From: Acorus gramineus
Taxonomy: Eukaryota > Streptophyta > Magnoliopsida > Acorales > Acoraceae
DNA: 64,000 nucleotides
Reading direction: 5' to 3'
Assembly: GCA_030737835.1 (NCBI GenBank)
Contig: CM060850.1
Span: 12,381,408-12,445,407 of the forward strand
The stretch's first letter is position 1. Each line of letters opens with the position of its first letter. Below, piece after piece: positions 50,150-62,035 of this stretch. A program made the translations under genes and the position numbers. The notes beneath the pieces were generated by a model that was not told where the DNA came from, ran no database searches, and worked only from the letters and a program-made list of their open reading frames with translations.

Positions 50150-50272
50150 TTTGTTTTTGATTTCATATCCACCACACTGAGAAACTTTAATTTGTTTTTG
50201 ATTTCATATCCACCACACTGAGAAACTTTAATTTGTTTTTGATTTCATATCCATCACACTGAGAAACATTAA
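50150..50272 (+). repeat. Three tandem copies of a 41-bp unit
   Basis: TTTGTTTTTGATTTCATATC starts at 50150, 50191 and 50232, an exact 41-bp period. The copies are almost identical (CCACCACACTGAG versus CCATCACACTGAG in the third), so the expansion is recent. Confidence 0.92.
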
Positions 50273-50514
50273 TCGGCTGTCCAGCAGTTTGAAACCTCTT
50301 TTTTTAACAAAAAAACAAACAAAAAATTGTGAGAGGGATTTCAAATATTCAATACAGTGGGTGCTCTTAATGTTGTTTGGATGGGTCCAGTTTGAGTACT
50401 GGAATAGTGAGAGAATAGAAGAGAATATGCCATAAATCTTGTTAGTTTGCAAGGAATATGTGGGTATACATATGTTGAGATAAAGAATAATGTTTTTAAG
50501 GCTCCAACATCATA

Positions 50515-52099
50515 GGATCCGTGACAAGCCGCATGAGGTGGCAAAGAGACCATACTTACCATATCCTTTTTGCTTTTATTTGTAACCATTCCCTAAAATA
50601 TAGTGACGGTTAGGATTTCTCATCTACAATTGTAGAGGAGTATTAAATGCTGTTTTTTCATTTCGGAATGTTGTATTGAATTCTTATTCATCATTATTAA
50701 TCGTTTTTTTTTTTTTTTTTATCTGAACTCAACTTTTGTATGAAGAACATCTACTGCTAGATCTGAATTTTGGCAGATCTAAATTTTTACTTCGGAGGAT
50801 TTGGTTTTCACTTTTTTTTTTTTTGGATTTCGTTTCAATGTCTGTCGTATCATGTTTGATATTTGATGATTGGCTTTGAATATAATGTTTTTTTGTTTTT
50901 TGTATAGCCTAGATTGAGGAATGTAACAGAATTTATTTTTCATTAACTAAATGTAACATTTGTTAAATGTAACACACAATGAAAAAGGTCGTTGACATTT
51001 TTCATAAAATGTAACTGGCTATTGAAGAGATGATTTGTTTTTAAACTGTTTAAACATTACATAGAATGTAAAACATTTAGGTAAATGTAACATAATATGT
51101 AATGTAACAATTTTTATGTAAATGTAACAAATAGTTGTAAGAGATGTAAATGTAACAAATAGTTGTGAGAGATATAAATGTAACAAATAGTTCATGTAAC
51201 ATTTGTTAAATGTAATACACAATGAAAAATGTGTTTGACATTTTCCATAAAATATAACTGACTATTGAAGAGAGGATCTGTTTTTACATTGTATAAACAT
51301 TGCATGGAATGTAAAACATTTAAGTAAATATAATTGTTATGTTACATTTATGTAAATATAACAGTTTTTATGTAAATGTAACAAATAATTGTGAAAGATG
51401 TAAACATTTAGAAAATGTATCTACATTGTTTGAGATATATCTCATTTATGTAAATTAAAAAGATGTTTGTCAAATGCTAGAATGTAACTGATATGTGAGA
51501 TGTTTTTAAATATGAATCTGTTTTTCATGATAGAGATGTTTCTATTGTTGTATGTGTGTGCCATAATGAATATATAACAGCTTGACACAGTAACTATATG
51601 TGATTTTATTTAAATTTGAATACAATTAATATCTGACTTTTTAATTGTAACAGCTTGATAAATGTAACCAGCAATATAAAATGTAGCAGCTTGATATAAT
51701 AACTACATGTGTTTTTTATTTAAATTTGAATACAATTAATACCTGACTTTTTAATGTTCAATTAATAACATTATTCAAAATAATAATAATGTGTATAATA
51801 AGAATGTAAGTTTGAAAAAAAAATCTAGGTCATTTGAAGGATTTTGACAGAAAACAATTTTAGTAATTTTTGGTGTAATTTAGGTAAGTTTTTGTGTAAC
51901 TTAGATAAGTTTTGTACAAACTGAAATAGAAATTTATAACTGAATACAGAAAATGGAGAGATTTGGGTTAATGGAACAAATTTTTAATGAAAAGCAAATT
52001 TGTATTTTGTCATTTCCCCCTTTTGCAAAAGTCAACAAGTCAACCAATAAGGTGATGACACCTCATGGGACTTGTGAGTGGGGATTATATTTTAGGGCC
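50515..52099. mobile_element. TIR transposon, probably MULE-like (element 1)
   Basis: The left end GGATCCGTGACAAGCC...GCATGAGGTGGCA is mirrored at the right by TGACACCTCATGGGAC...TTTTAGGGCC. The pairing is imperfect, and no clear 9-bp target duplication was found. The inside is dominated by ATGTAAC repeats. The same end sequences recur in the next element. MULE identity is inferred from the long, degenerate TIRs. Confidence 0.35.
50951..51430 (+). repeat. 243-bp tandem duplication rich in ATGTAAC
   Basis: ATGTAACATTTGTTAAATGT occurs at 50951 and 51194 (243 bp apart), and the similarity runs on through GACATTTT(T/C)CATAAAAT and GAATGTAAAACATTTA. Within the first copy three 28-bp units, AT(G/A)TAAATGTAACAAATAG, start at 51116, 51144 and 51172. 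Confidence 0.85.
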
Positions 52100-52863
52100 T
52101 CGGTATCACCACTGTAAAATAAATGAAAAGAAATTGGTATTGATATTCTAGATCTCCCCTATAATTATATTGTTGTATCCAATCTATTCCAGTGGTATAA
52201 AAAAAAATCACATGTCAAATCACATGTTGCCATCTTTTATAAATCAAGAGGTTCACAAATTAAATCATTTTTTTCACAATTTTCACATTTTATAAATCAA
52301 TAATGATTTTTGACCCCAACTGATAGGTCCCATCCCACGCCCCATGAGGTGGCAAGATTGAATTTCTCAAAATACTCTTTTATGTTATATTCGCATTTTT
52401 AACCCATATATAGTAACCGATCCCCTGTATCGTAACTGTCCCCTTTATTATTGGAGGTGAAACCATAATTTCGTTGTACTTTCTTTTTGTGGAAACAATG
52501 AATTCAATCAGAAGAAATTGCGTATACTGAATACATTAATCAATTTGAAAGATTAGAGGAACAGAAAAAAAAAAAGTCAATTTCATATTTTATTCAGATA
52601 TGGTCCATGTATGCGTGGTGAATTCTCAATTTTATTCTTCTGTGCGATCTGATTGTGGTGCAATCAGAATTTGATACATCCAGGTTAGGTTTTTCGGTTC
52701 TCAAAAATTACAAGATTTTGCGATATTTTAGTTTTCAAATTCAGATAGATCGGTGGATTTGAAAACAAGCAATGAATTTTATTTTTGTTTCAGTTCGATC
52801 GGTGGAGAATAGAAGAATTTTGATTCATTTAGTTTTATTTGTGACCAGTTTGTGGTGCAAACA

Positions 52864-53589
52864 ATGGAGAACCAATCAGGCTAGTACTTTTGCAATCTGA
52901 ATACATTATTTTGTTTTTTTATTTTTCATCATTACTTTGAATCATTATATACATTAATTGAATCTAAATTTTATTTTAAAGTCAAATACATGGGCTGTTT
53001 CTTGATTTTCATGCATTGTTGTGTACCAAGTATGATCTGTACAATCGTTTATGATTGTGTGTTTGTGTATAATTATGCATAATGTGTCATTCGTCATATT
53101 TTTTAGCTTTATATCAGTATTATTCGACTCATTCATATTGAAGATTTTGAAATACACTGGACATTCACTTGTATGTAATGTGTATTTGTTAATTCAAATT
53201 CTAGATACATCCGTATCTGAATTTGAATTCAACCCATTTTTTGAAGGTTGTTATTTTTATTTTTATGGATTTGATTAATGTATAGCTGATTAATATGTAA
53301 TTTCTTATTGTTGGCATTTTGAAGACCTTTTATGAATTTTCTATGCAGTTCTGAGTAGCATGTAGATCATAATTGTTCATTTGGATTTTTAGATACATGA
53401 TTATATCTTAATTGATAACATGTGGTTGATGTTCTTTTTTTTTCACCAGGCAATGATGGTGATTTTGTGGACACATATGAAGACTCAATTCATTTAGATG
53501 ACATTAATGATCCATGTTCTGTGAAAACCAGTTTGTCGAAGGAATTGTTTGTTGTGTCTGATCAGCAAAATGTAGAAGAGATTGTTTGA
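52864..53589 (+). CDS. Possible small two-exon gene inside TIR element 2
   Basis: ATGGAGAACCAATCAG (52864-52879) followed by a GC donor can be joined to an acceptor (TTTCACCAG, ending 53450) and an exon at 53451-53589. The joined frame reads MENQSGNDGDFVDTYEDSIH, continues LDDINDPC and ends QNVEEIV; about 51 aa, acidic. An N-terminal piece like this could precede a FAR1/MULE-type protein, but no DNA-binding or transposase domain follows. It depends on a GC-AG intron and may be a fossil exon. Confidence 0.25.
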
Positions 53590-54765
53590 ATGTCTGAATG
53601 CCTTCGGCTCAACTCTATTGCTGCAAATGTTTCAAATATTTTGTGTACTGTAGATCTGTACTCGGGATAATATGCCCAGTTTCTTCTTTGTTTAGCAACT
53701 CTGTCTTTTTTTGTTTATGCATAATTTGTACAACATGTAGATGTAGTTAAAATGCCTAATACACTATCATACACATGACATTGTCCTTTCTATACGAACA
53801 GTGGACAAACACTGCCTTTTTGTGTATTAAGGTACATGTATATCTTAAAAATGAAATCAAGAGTTTCTAAACAAATATCAGAGAGATCAAAACTATACAT
53901 ACCATCTATATTTCAGATACATATGAACAGTCAGATTGCACACAAATAAATGCTATCAGATATTTGTTTTTTCAGATACAGCCAAAGGATTTAGCCATGT
54001 TTTATATAACAATTTTATATACAATTGATTCAGATACATACAATTTTTACAAGAGCATTAATCTATTTTCATCAAGGGATTTACAGAAACAGATGAGTAA
54101 TCCAAAATATAAGATTGAAGTTTCTAACACACAGTACATTCTGATTCATGGCTACTTGTTAATAACTTGTAATGTGACTATTGGGATCTATGTTGCTACA
54201 TAATTGCTTCAAATTCATATTTATTTGATAACAGGTTTTCAGATACATGTACAGTTGATTAAGATACATGGATTGTTTACAAAAAAAAATAAGATATTTT
54301 CATCAAACAATGCATGTTAATAATTATCAAAGATAATATAATAATTCATGATCTACATGCATATGATATTTCAAACATTTCATTTGGCTACTATTAATTG
54401 CTCAGTCAACCAGATTTTGTTTCACTGAATCATGAAACAATTGCATATTATATAAAATTTTCAGATACATGCATCTGACTTATGTTCTTGTTTCATCAAA
54501 AGTGAAATATGCACACGAGAAAACCCTAAACACTAAAAAAATGTAATTTCATTTTTCCTTTAATCTTGATACACTGGCAAACGAAGGAAATGTATCAGAG
54601 AACAATCTCATAATATATTAGAGATTAATGACAATGTATCTTGATATACTTTTTTTTTTTATTCAGATGTATGTATCTGAATCACTTATTTCAAATCATT
54701 TTTTTTTTATTTCAGATGCAAGTATTTGAAACAATGATTCTTCAAATGGATATCAGATACAATCA
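53390..54765 (+). repeat. Dispersed AGATACAT(G) motif cluster
   Basis: About ten copies of (TC)AGATACAT or AGATACA, on either strand (for example near 53390, 53920, 53975, 54030, 54240, 54260, 54470, 54760), plus TGTATCTGAAT and TATCAGA variants. Density is far above the rest of the window. They lie in the right half of TIR element 2, where subterminal transposase-binding repeats would be expected. Confidence 0.6.
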
Positions 54766-55304
54766 GATTAATAGGAGTCAAGATAACCGAAGAAAATTGT
54801 TTTATATATTATTTTGAAAATAAAATATTTCGTCTAATAAGAAGTGCAAAAAAAAAAACGCGACCTCTTTATCGGATACAAACGACCTGTTTTTTTTGTA
54901 AAAAAAAAAACAAATACAAAGTGACGGTGAAGTTTCGATTGGCAGAAGAAATCTATCCTTTTTTCTTCGCCATTGTTGACGGTTTGTTGGGGAAGAGAAT
55001 CATATGGATTGAAATCTTAATCGCCTAATTTTTTTCTTTTTTTTTTTGTGTGATTTTGCCCAAATCAAAGTCATAACATTCAAATTTTTTTGAAATATGT
55101 TACGTCGGAGAGAGGAATTAATGGTGCCGCCCTTTATGGGATTCAGTTACGATTTTAATGATGATATTAGCTAGTTGGAGGTAATTTTTAAAATTATAAG
55201 AATGGTAGTTTTGTCATTGACATTTTGGTGGTTTGAAAAAATCAAATAGGAAACCAATAGTAGAGTGCCACGAGGCTCACAAATGGAGCTTAATTTATGG
55301 GGCC

Positions 55305-56098
55305 TAGATATGCACTGTTTATAAATTCGTATTCATACTGTTATTCATCTTCTATCCACAACTTATCAATAGTCAACCAAACAATAAAAACTTCATTATT
55401 ACATTTTCTTATAAAAAATAACGAAAAATACAAACACAAAATGATTTATTTTTTTATCTATATTACAATAATTATCTATCTCAAAATAGTTTATATCATT
55501 GCACAACTTAAATCTATATTTCCCATTGTTCATACAATCTCATTTATGTTTAGTTAGATGAAACTTATATCCTTTTATTTTATATATAATTCAATAGACT
55601 GTATTTTAAATTATAAAGATTTGCATCTTGTTATACACCTGTACATGAATATGTGTACGTAACATAATCCTTTAAAAGATATAATAAATATATATGGGGA
55701 CTGAATTTTGGTCCCTATGGCTGTCACTCATGTGGGGATCCCTTGATTGAGATCATATGATGCTGTCCCTGAATTGGAAGACTTTTTCATATCCAACATG
55801 AATCATCTGATGTGGATTGGATGGCTCAAATTGGTCTAACTTTTGGTGACTTTCTTTCACTGGGGCCCCAACAAGTTGTTTTCTCTGTGTCTTTTGCCAC
55901 TCCCTGTCCCATCATTGTGGCATGTTTTTAATATTAGATACAACACCCTCCATTTCAAATAACTGTGAATTGCATATATTGAAAGCAGATTATGTTTTTA
56001 CAGAAGTCATGATTAATCAAACTCATTTTAGAGCTTATACAGTTTTTAGACACAAAAAATAGTTTTTCTAATAATCTAACAAAAGAATGCCTCTGAAA
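55305..56098. other. AT-rich spacer, no gene seen
   Basis: Between 55690 and 55900 is a stretch of moderate GC beginning GGGGACTGAATTTTGGTCCC, which may be another TIR-element remnant. Nothing else is supported. Confidence 0.35.
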
Positions 56099-56182
56099 AA
56101 TTATTTTCAAAAACTGTTTTACATGTACTGCCAAGTTTTGCAAAACTTGGCAGTACATGTAAAACAGTTTTTGAAAATAATT
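56099..56182. repeat. Perfect 84-bp palindrome (42-bp arms, no spacer)
   Basis: The left arm (56099-56140, ending ACTGCCAAGTTTTG) is the exact reverse complement of the right arm (56141-56182, beginning CAAAACTTGGCAGTACATGT). Every base pairs, including the centre. No reading frame or known element explains it. Confidence 0.97.
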
Positions 56183-56472
56183 CAATTTGTAATGCAGTCC
56201 ATGTGCTCTTCATATTTCTCAACTTGTTAGTGGGGACCTCACACATTACAAGACTGCATTCATAAGAGCACATGGGGTGTGATTATATGAGTGGAAGCAA
56301 CAAGAGTTTTGCAATAAAGGTAGTGAAAACATAAGAGGTCACACATATGTAGGCTCAAATCTCCTTTCAAGTGGATCTCTGTTGACCCATTGGAAGGAAG
56401 AAAAGAAAAATTCAAACACAAGGGCAATATAAAACTGTTCAGCTCGGCTTAATTGTGTGTGTGTGTATAGAG

Positions 56473-56640
56473 TTTGAAAGTGTTGCATGTGAAGCTATCA
56501 TTTCACCCTTATAAAGCAATTAATGGAAGCATAAACAGACAATCAGTGATAGGGTTTAAAAGTGTTGCATGTGAAGCTATCATTTCATTCTTATAAAGCA
56601 ATAAATGGAAGCATAAACAGACAATCAGTGATAGGGTTAT
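56473..56640 (+). repeat. 82-bp tandem duplication
   Basis: Two direct copies with an exact 82-bp offset (TGTTGCATGTGAAGCTATCA at 56481 and 56563). They differ at only a few positions and end GACAATCAGTGATAGGGTT. Confidence 0.93.
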
Positions 56641-56810
56641 CTCAGAAACAGGTAGCCTTGTGGGGTCAACAGAATTGCAAAGGGATGTACAATGAATCTT
56701 TAAAAACTCAAAAATTGGTCACCATCAAACTTTGGGTTAAAAGAAACAAAGAAATTGAATTGTAATGTAACCCTGAGATAATAAATATATTATTCATTCT
56801 TTAATATAAG

Positions 56811-57014
56811 TTTTAGGTAACATTTGAAACTTAAAAAAACAGTTTTTCACTCTTAGCATCTTGAAATAGCTTTTCATTTGTGATTTTTTATAACTAAAGT
56901 TATTTTTCACAAGGATGCTTGGAAATAAACGTGAATTAAGTATAATTCCTGAAAAAACATAATCCCTAAAAATTGTTCAAAACTGTTCAAACTTGTTTTT
57001 AAATGCTACCTTAA
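56811..57014. mobile_element. Small MITE, possibly hAT-type
   Basis: About 204 bp bounded by TTTTAGGTAACATTTGAAAC and, at the other end, GTTTTTAAATGCTACCTTAAAA (in parts), whose reverse complement TTTTAAGGTAGCATTTAAAAAC aligns with the left end. Flanks AATATAAG and (A)TATGAAG are similar but not identical, so the target duplication is uncertain. Confidence 0.5.
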
Positions 57015-57822
57015 AATATGAAGTCAATTTAAAGCCTCTTTGACAACTTATGATTGATCTTTATGTAATTTAAGAACCGACCGATCCAAGCAACCTGTAG
57101 TCGGTAGCCAGTTCTCAAAAACTATTAATTCAACTGATGGATTGATCAATTTTTTATTTTTTAACAAATTCTTGTTTACAAAGTTTAGAGGGTTAATTGG
57201 ACTAAATGCAATCAATAACTAGTCCAACGGGCCATATATGGTCCCGTGTTCTTAAACATTGCTCAATAGCTGTTTAACCATACAAAATAACCAATCACTA
57301 TCACAATACACATGAAATAAAGCAGAGAATAGAATAACATAATCAACCGAAGAGATCGTAAAATTAAAACCAACAAACATCAAATTCCAATGAAGCTCTC
57401 CATTTGGTCATCTATGCTGTAAGAGGTGAAACAAAGTTTAATATATTTATTATCCACTTAAAACTTCAGACTAAAATCTAAAAAACATTACCCACTGAAA
57501 CTGCTCCTAAACTTTTGGTATAACATGTCACACTTTAGCTTAACATCCATTATTATACCTGAATCCTGCATTACTTGTAGTTCTGTCTTTGTTTCCTAAA
57601 AGGACTTTATATTACAGACTCACTTTCTAAGACCCACTTCACAGAAATGTTGGTTCTGTGAATCACAATGTAAAAAAAGTGTAAGCACCTGTGATTATGT
57701 AAGCTTTTCTTCTGTATCCTCCTCTCTTTAAGTAATGGTTGTGTCGCATATTTGGCAAAATGAACTGCGATGCATAAAAAAACTACCTCTATATGAGTTT
57801 CTTCTTTGTATTTCTTTAAAAT
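57015..57822. other. Spacer and probable 3' UTR of the CCCH gene
   Basis: The part next to 57822 should be the 3' UTR of the minus-strand CCCH gene. The rest is AT-rich without a supported feature. Confidence 0.4.
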
Positions 57823-60821
57823 CTACATCACTGTGGTCCTGCTTCTCATTGGAGACGCGAACGGACTCTCAGGGAGATTGACTGCTTCTGTGCTGCAAAA
57901 GATATTATGAAAAATAAAATCAGATCAAGAGATGAACAAACTGAAAAATGAGAATTATTTGAGAAGAAACATCAAAAGTTAACTGTAAAAGATTTATATA
58001 CTATGTTATATGATAGTTTAAATGGAATTGTTGAGTGATTAGTATTCTTTCTGGTAGTCGAAACTTACATGACCGCAACAAGTTCAATCACAATTTTTTA
58101 AAAAATTATACAGAACAAAAGGCAAATCATTCAATGGTTTTTTGGTTAGTCGTTAAAATTTATGACCATCATACAGCTTTTAAAAATTATACATTCATAC
58201 TGCTCACCTGTCTTGGTCATGAAAATTGCTGCTTGTATGCTTGTCATCGTTAGCTGCTCCGCTGTTAATGGGATCAGATATATAATCATAACCATTGGAT
58301 GAAGGGACCTCATTTTGACCTGTCATAAAAAAAGAGAGAGATCTACACCGGTCAATAATCAGAGAAGACCTACACCAGTTAATAATTATTAGAAAAAGTT
58401 GTCTTAAAGGTACAGAAGGTTCACAGATATCACAAAAACCTTCAGCGAGCTTCAACTCTTCCACAGGCGAAGTTTGGCCAAAAAAGGATTGTTGGGCTTG
58501 CTGTCTGGACAGTAACTGCAGCTCTGCAAGACGCATTCTCTGGAATTCAAGTGCTTGTTCGTTCTCCTCAAAGTACTGCTTCCTTATAAATCTCGGACCA
58601 TCTGCTATCCTCGGCACTGAAATGGAGAACAAGTATTGGTTTAGGAGTAGATGAATCTACAAAATAAGACAAATGAATTGCATGAGTACTTACTTGGAGA
58701 CAGTTCAGAAGCCATGTCCAGATAGTGAGGGTAGTATAGTGAAGCTTCAATTTTTTCCATGTTCTTCCTGAATATGATAAAGCGTATAAACATGTATGAG
58801 AATTGGTCAACGGTAGGAAAATGAAGGTAAATTTTGCAAAAGAAATTTTTTCAAATAAACTAACGTTTAATGCACTAAAGGTAAATGAGTGTTTTTACTA
58901 AAAGCAACTGACATTGAATAGAGTGGTAAAAGAAATGTATCTTGCGCGAGAAAAAGGCATACATTCACACATATATATTCCTGCATATGAGAGCTAAATT
59001 TGCTTCCATGTAAAAAAAATTTACCAAAAAATTTTGTATATGCTTTAAATCTAGAAAATAGCAAGTCAAACATCAGAAACCAATGAAGCACAGTCATTTT
59101 TTTCTATTCTAATTTCGATGGAGAATCAAAAGAATTGCCTCGTCTATACACAGTATCTTTCGAACCTGCTTTAAGATACGATGACTGATTAGCCAATCCA
59201 AATATTTTCTACTTGTTTCATGTATGCACATCTCAAACAAAAAATTATAGGCATAACTACGTTGCTCCAAAGCTAATTCTGTTATGATGTATTCAACTTT
59301 TTTATATAACCTTTAGACATGAACATAAAAAAAAAGAGATTCACTTGCGGCATAAATCATTATGAATGGAATCAGAAAAATAACAATACACAACCAGATT
59401 TCACTTTTAAAAAATCAGTTGCTCCATGAGATAACCACCTGTCAAGCTTTGATTTTTCCATATATTTTTTCACCAAAACACGGGCACCACAAACAAAGTG
59501 AGGTCTTCCCTGCTCCAAAATCATCTTCGCAGTCTCCGGATATTCAAATGTCACAAACCCGTACATGCGCTTCTGCTGGCATGGAATCCTCACATCTTGA
59601 ACAGGCCCAAATGAACTGACATACAGATTACATCATAAGAAACACGCAATAAAACAAAAGCATAAATTTCCACACGATGAACCAACCAAAACCCATTTAC
59701 CTAAAGTAGTTGGAGACATCTTCCTCGGTAAACGTGCTATCCGGTGGAAACGTGAGATAAATCTGCTTAGACGCTGCGCATGGATCGTTCCTCTCACTCC
59801 TAAAGCTCATAAACCTTGGAGCATCTTCCGCAAGAACCACCGAATGCTGTCCATGAGGCCTGCAATACAAGTTTAACAGATTTCCCACCATTAATAAAGT
59901 TCATGAAAAGATGATTTTTCACATGTCAGAGAAAACCAACCATTTGCATTACTTATCTATGAGTCGGATACTGTTATTCAGACGTGCGAGCAACTTTGTA
60001 AGGCTAAACCCAGGCTTCCCATGCCTTTGGCTCTCCGTGAGATACCCTTCAGCCTGAATTGTCTTCCCATACATCTCGTAATACAATATCGGCAGCGAAG
60101 CTATCGAAATGGGCACTCCACGTCTCGCTTTCAAAAGCTCCGCTATCTCCATCTCCAACTTCTCCAATGACCCATGCAAGAAAAGTTGGTCATCGTTGAA
60201 TAGTTCACTCGGGGCAAAGTTATCCGGCATGTCTCGGCCATGAAAGAACTGGCAATTGTCCCCGTGCTTGCAGAACCCCTTGTAGTAGTACATGCATGCC
60301 TTTCCTGGAAACTCAGGGAGGCTTAGAGATCTCCGGCCCGCATGCGGGCTCAATGCTGCTTCGGCTGGGTAGTACGGTGCCTGGTTGTGGAGGTGGTAGT
60401 CCTCTCTGTGCAAATCTTGATATTGGGGAGGCACGAAATCAATGCTGTTCATCGATGTTTGATGCGGGTGATCCGAGAGAGGCAAAGCAATCTGCGGGGC
60501 ATCCCAATAATGGGACAGAGGGACCCGCGGATGGGAGCTGGCCGAGTTGGGGGAGAAGGGAGTGAACGGGGCATGGAGGTCCGAAGTGTTGATCGGCGTT
60601 GGAGAGATTGGATGAGAATCCGAAGTCAACCCCCAATACAACTTGGCTTTGTCAATCGATGATTGGATGAGATTGTCTGGTCCGAAGGCCAGACGGAGAA
60701 GTTCACGTTCAGCGTTCTCTTGCAACATGATATACGCGACGACCTTTGTCGCGTTCTTGGGTTCGAGCTTCTGGATTCGAGATATCACAATTCTTGTGGA
60801 CTCGGAGAAATCCATATTCAT
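57823..60821 (-). CDS. CCCH zinc-finger protein with OST-HTH-like and RRM domains
   Basis: Likely RNA-binding regulator of the plant AtC3H18/C3H46/C3H55-like group. Exons on the minus strand: 60821-59953, 59859-59701, 59615-59439, 58767-58694, 58616-58440, 58319-58208, 57892-57823; all junctions keep frame; product 545 aa. Start chosen at [12 protein letters not shown], just after an acceptor-like site; the next Met is two codons on. Residues 1-65 match the conserved N-terminal helix bundle of the group ([20 protein letters not shown]). One CCCH finger, C-x7-C-x5-C-x3-H, uses C177, C184, C190, H194. Residues about 213-295 ([20 protein letters not shown], then [11 protein letters not shown]) look like an OST-HTH/LOTUS domain. 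The RRM spans about 322-395, with IYLTFP as RNP2 and MYGFVTFEY as RNP1. A Gln/Glu-rich helix follows, and the C-terminus has LPESPFASP, a motif of this group. Which member it is cannot be said. Confidence 0.9.
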
Positions 60822-62035
60822 GTCAAGTCTTTCTATACAGACACACCTACATAGGAGAACATTAAGAATAATAATGTATATCAAGCAATGATAGAGTCAG
60901 CAATAAAAACATGATTCACGAAACCATGAATGAAATATGAAGACATGATATCTACTAATGATGAAGGCTTTAAAAAACAAATAAAAAAATCAAACAAGAG
61001 ATATGATGAAAAAGAGAGAACAATAAAGATGAAGCATCAAATGGGTTATGATTTTTTAACTAGAGAAATACATATGAACAAATGAGAACAATAGTGGGAA
61101 AAAATTGTAACTTGTGAAGGAGAAAATAAAAAAACCATTGATGCTCACCTTCTTAAACTTTTCTTGTGCTTCTTCAACTCCTATCCCAATCTGTACCCCA
61201 AGAAGCCTTAACCTATAAAAAAAACCTAACCCTAGAAGAAGAAAACAAATAAAAGAAAAAAAAAATGAAACCTTTAGCATTAACTTATGAACAACAGCTT
61301 TTCAGACTAATTTTGGAAAGCTGAGAACAGGAGGAGAATTAATAAAATATAAATGGAAAATCAGAAATCCCAGTGCCAGAGCAGAGACTGCCAAAAATAG
61401 AGCACACCCACTTATGAAGAACCCTAAAAATAAACACAAAAGATCTTATTTTGATTGTTGTTGGATACACGATGAACAAAAACCCATGAATGATTGGAAG
61501 AGAGGAAAAAAACCCACTTTTTATTTCCATCATTTTGAAGCAGAAAACACAGTCATCACCACAAAATCAGTAATTTCAATATAAAAAAATGAAAAAAAAT
61601 CCCCCTTTTTAAGGCAAAAAAAAATGAATCATATGGTGTATACGGTATACCCATGAAGAACGCAGAATTGAAAACTTACCACAAAACAAAATCCAAAATC
61701 AAATCTTTCCTTGAAAGAACCATACAAAACACCTAAAAATCCCGTTTTGAAATTAAAAACCCTCTCATTTTATCATTATGAGCATTTAAAAATAAGACCC
61801 AACTTCCATTTTAGTCCTCTCATACTAAAAAACAACTCCAAAACCCACAAAAACATCAGCATAGAAACATAAACAAAAACCACCCAAAAAAATTCAAAAA
61901 CACAAACAAAAAACTTACTTTCATTTCATCTGTTTTTCTTCTTTAGATAACGAAAGTTCTTAAAAAGACTACAAAAACACACTCCCTTATACAGACTCCA
62001 TCACTACTTCCACTCTCTCTCTCTCTCTCTCCTAT
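60822..62035 (-). promoter_or_regulatory. 5' leader and promoter region of the CCCH gene
   Basis: On the minus strand the leader seems spliced. A donor AAG|GTGAGC at 61149/61148 and an acceptor CTATGTAG|GTGTG at 60847/60846 would remove about 300 bp before the start codon. A (CT)n tract at about 62012-62030 (a GA tract on the coding strand) lies where the first exon or core promoter would be. Short upstream frames here have no family match. Confidence 0.45.

Larger units (their letters stand above)
52325..55304. mobile_element. TIR transposon, probably MULE-like (element 2)
   Basis: The left end GGTCCCATCCCACGCCCCATGAGGTGGCA is mirrored (quoted in parts) at the right by TGCCACGAGG...TTATGGGGCC. 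The ends match those of element 1, which lies 225 bp to the left in the same orientation. The inside holds a small two-exon frame (52864-53589) and many AGATACAT motifs. No transposase was recognised, so it is non-autonomous. The target duplication is unclear. Confidence 0.35.

Noticed and set aside
53390..54765. CRISPR-like array
   Set aside because: Repeats are only 8-9 bp, irregularly spaced and on both strands, in a plant nuclear genome.
60822..60884. Upstream extension of the CCCH protein
   Set aside because: It starts at a non-ATG codon and crosses an acceptor-like site; the conserved N-terminus begins at MNMDFSE.
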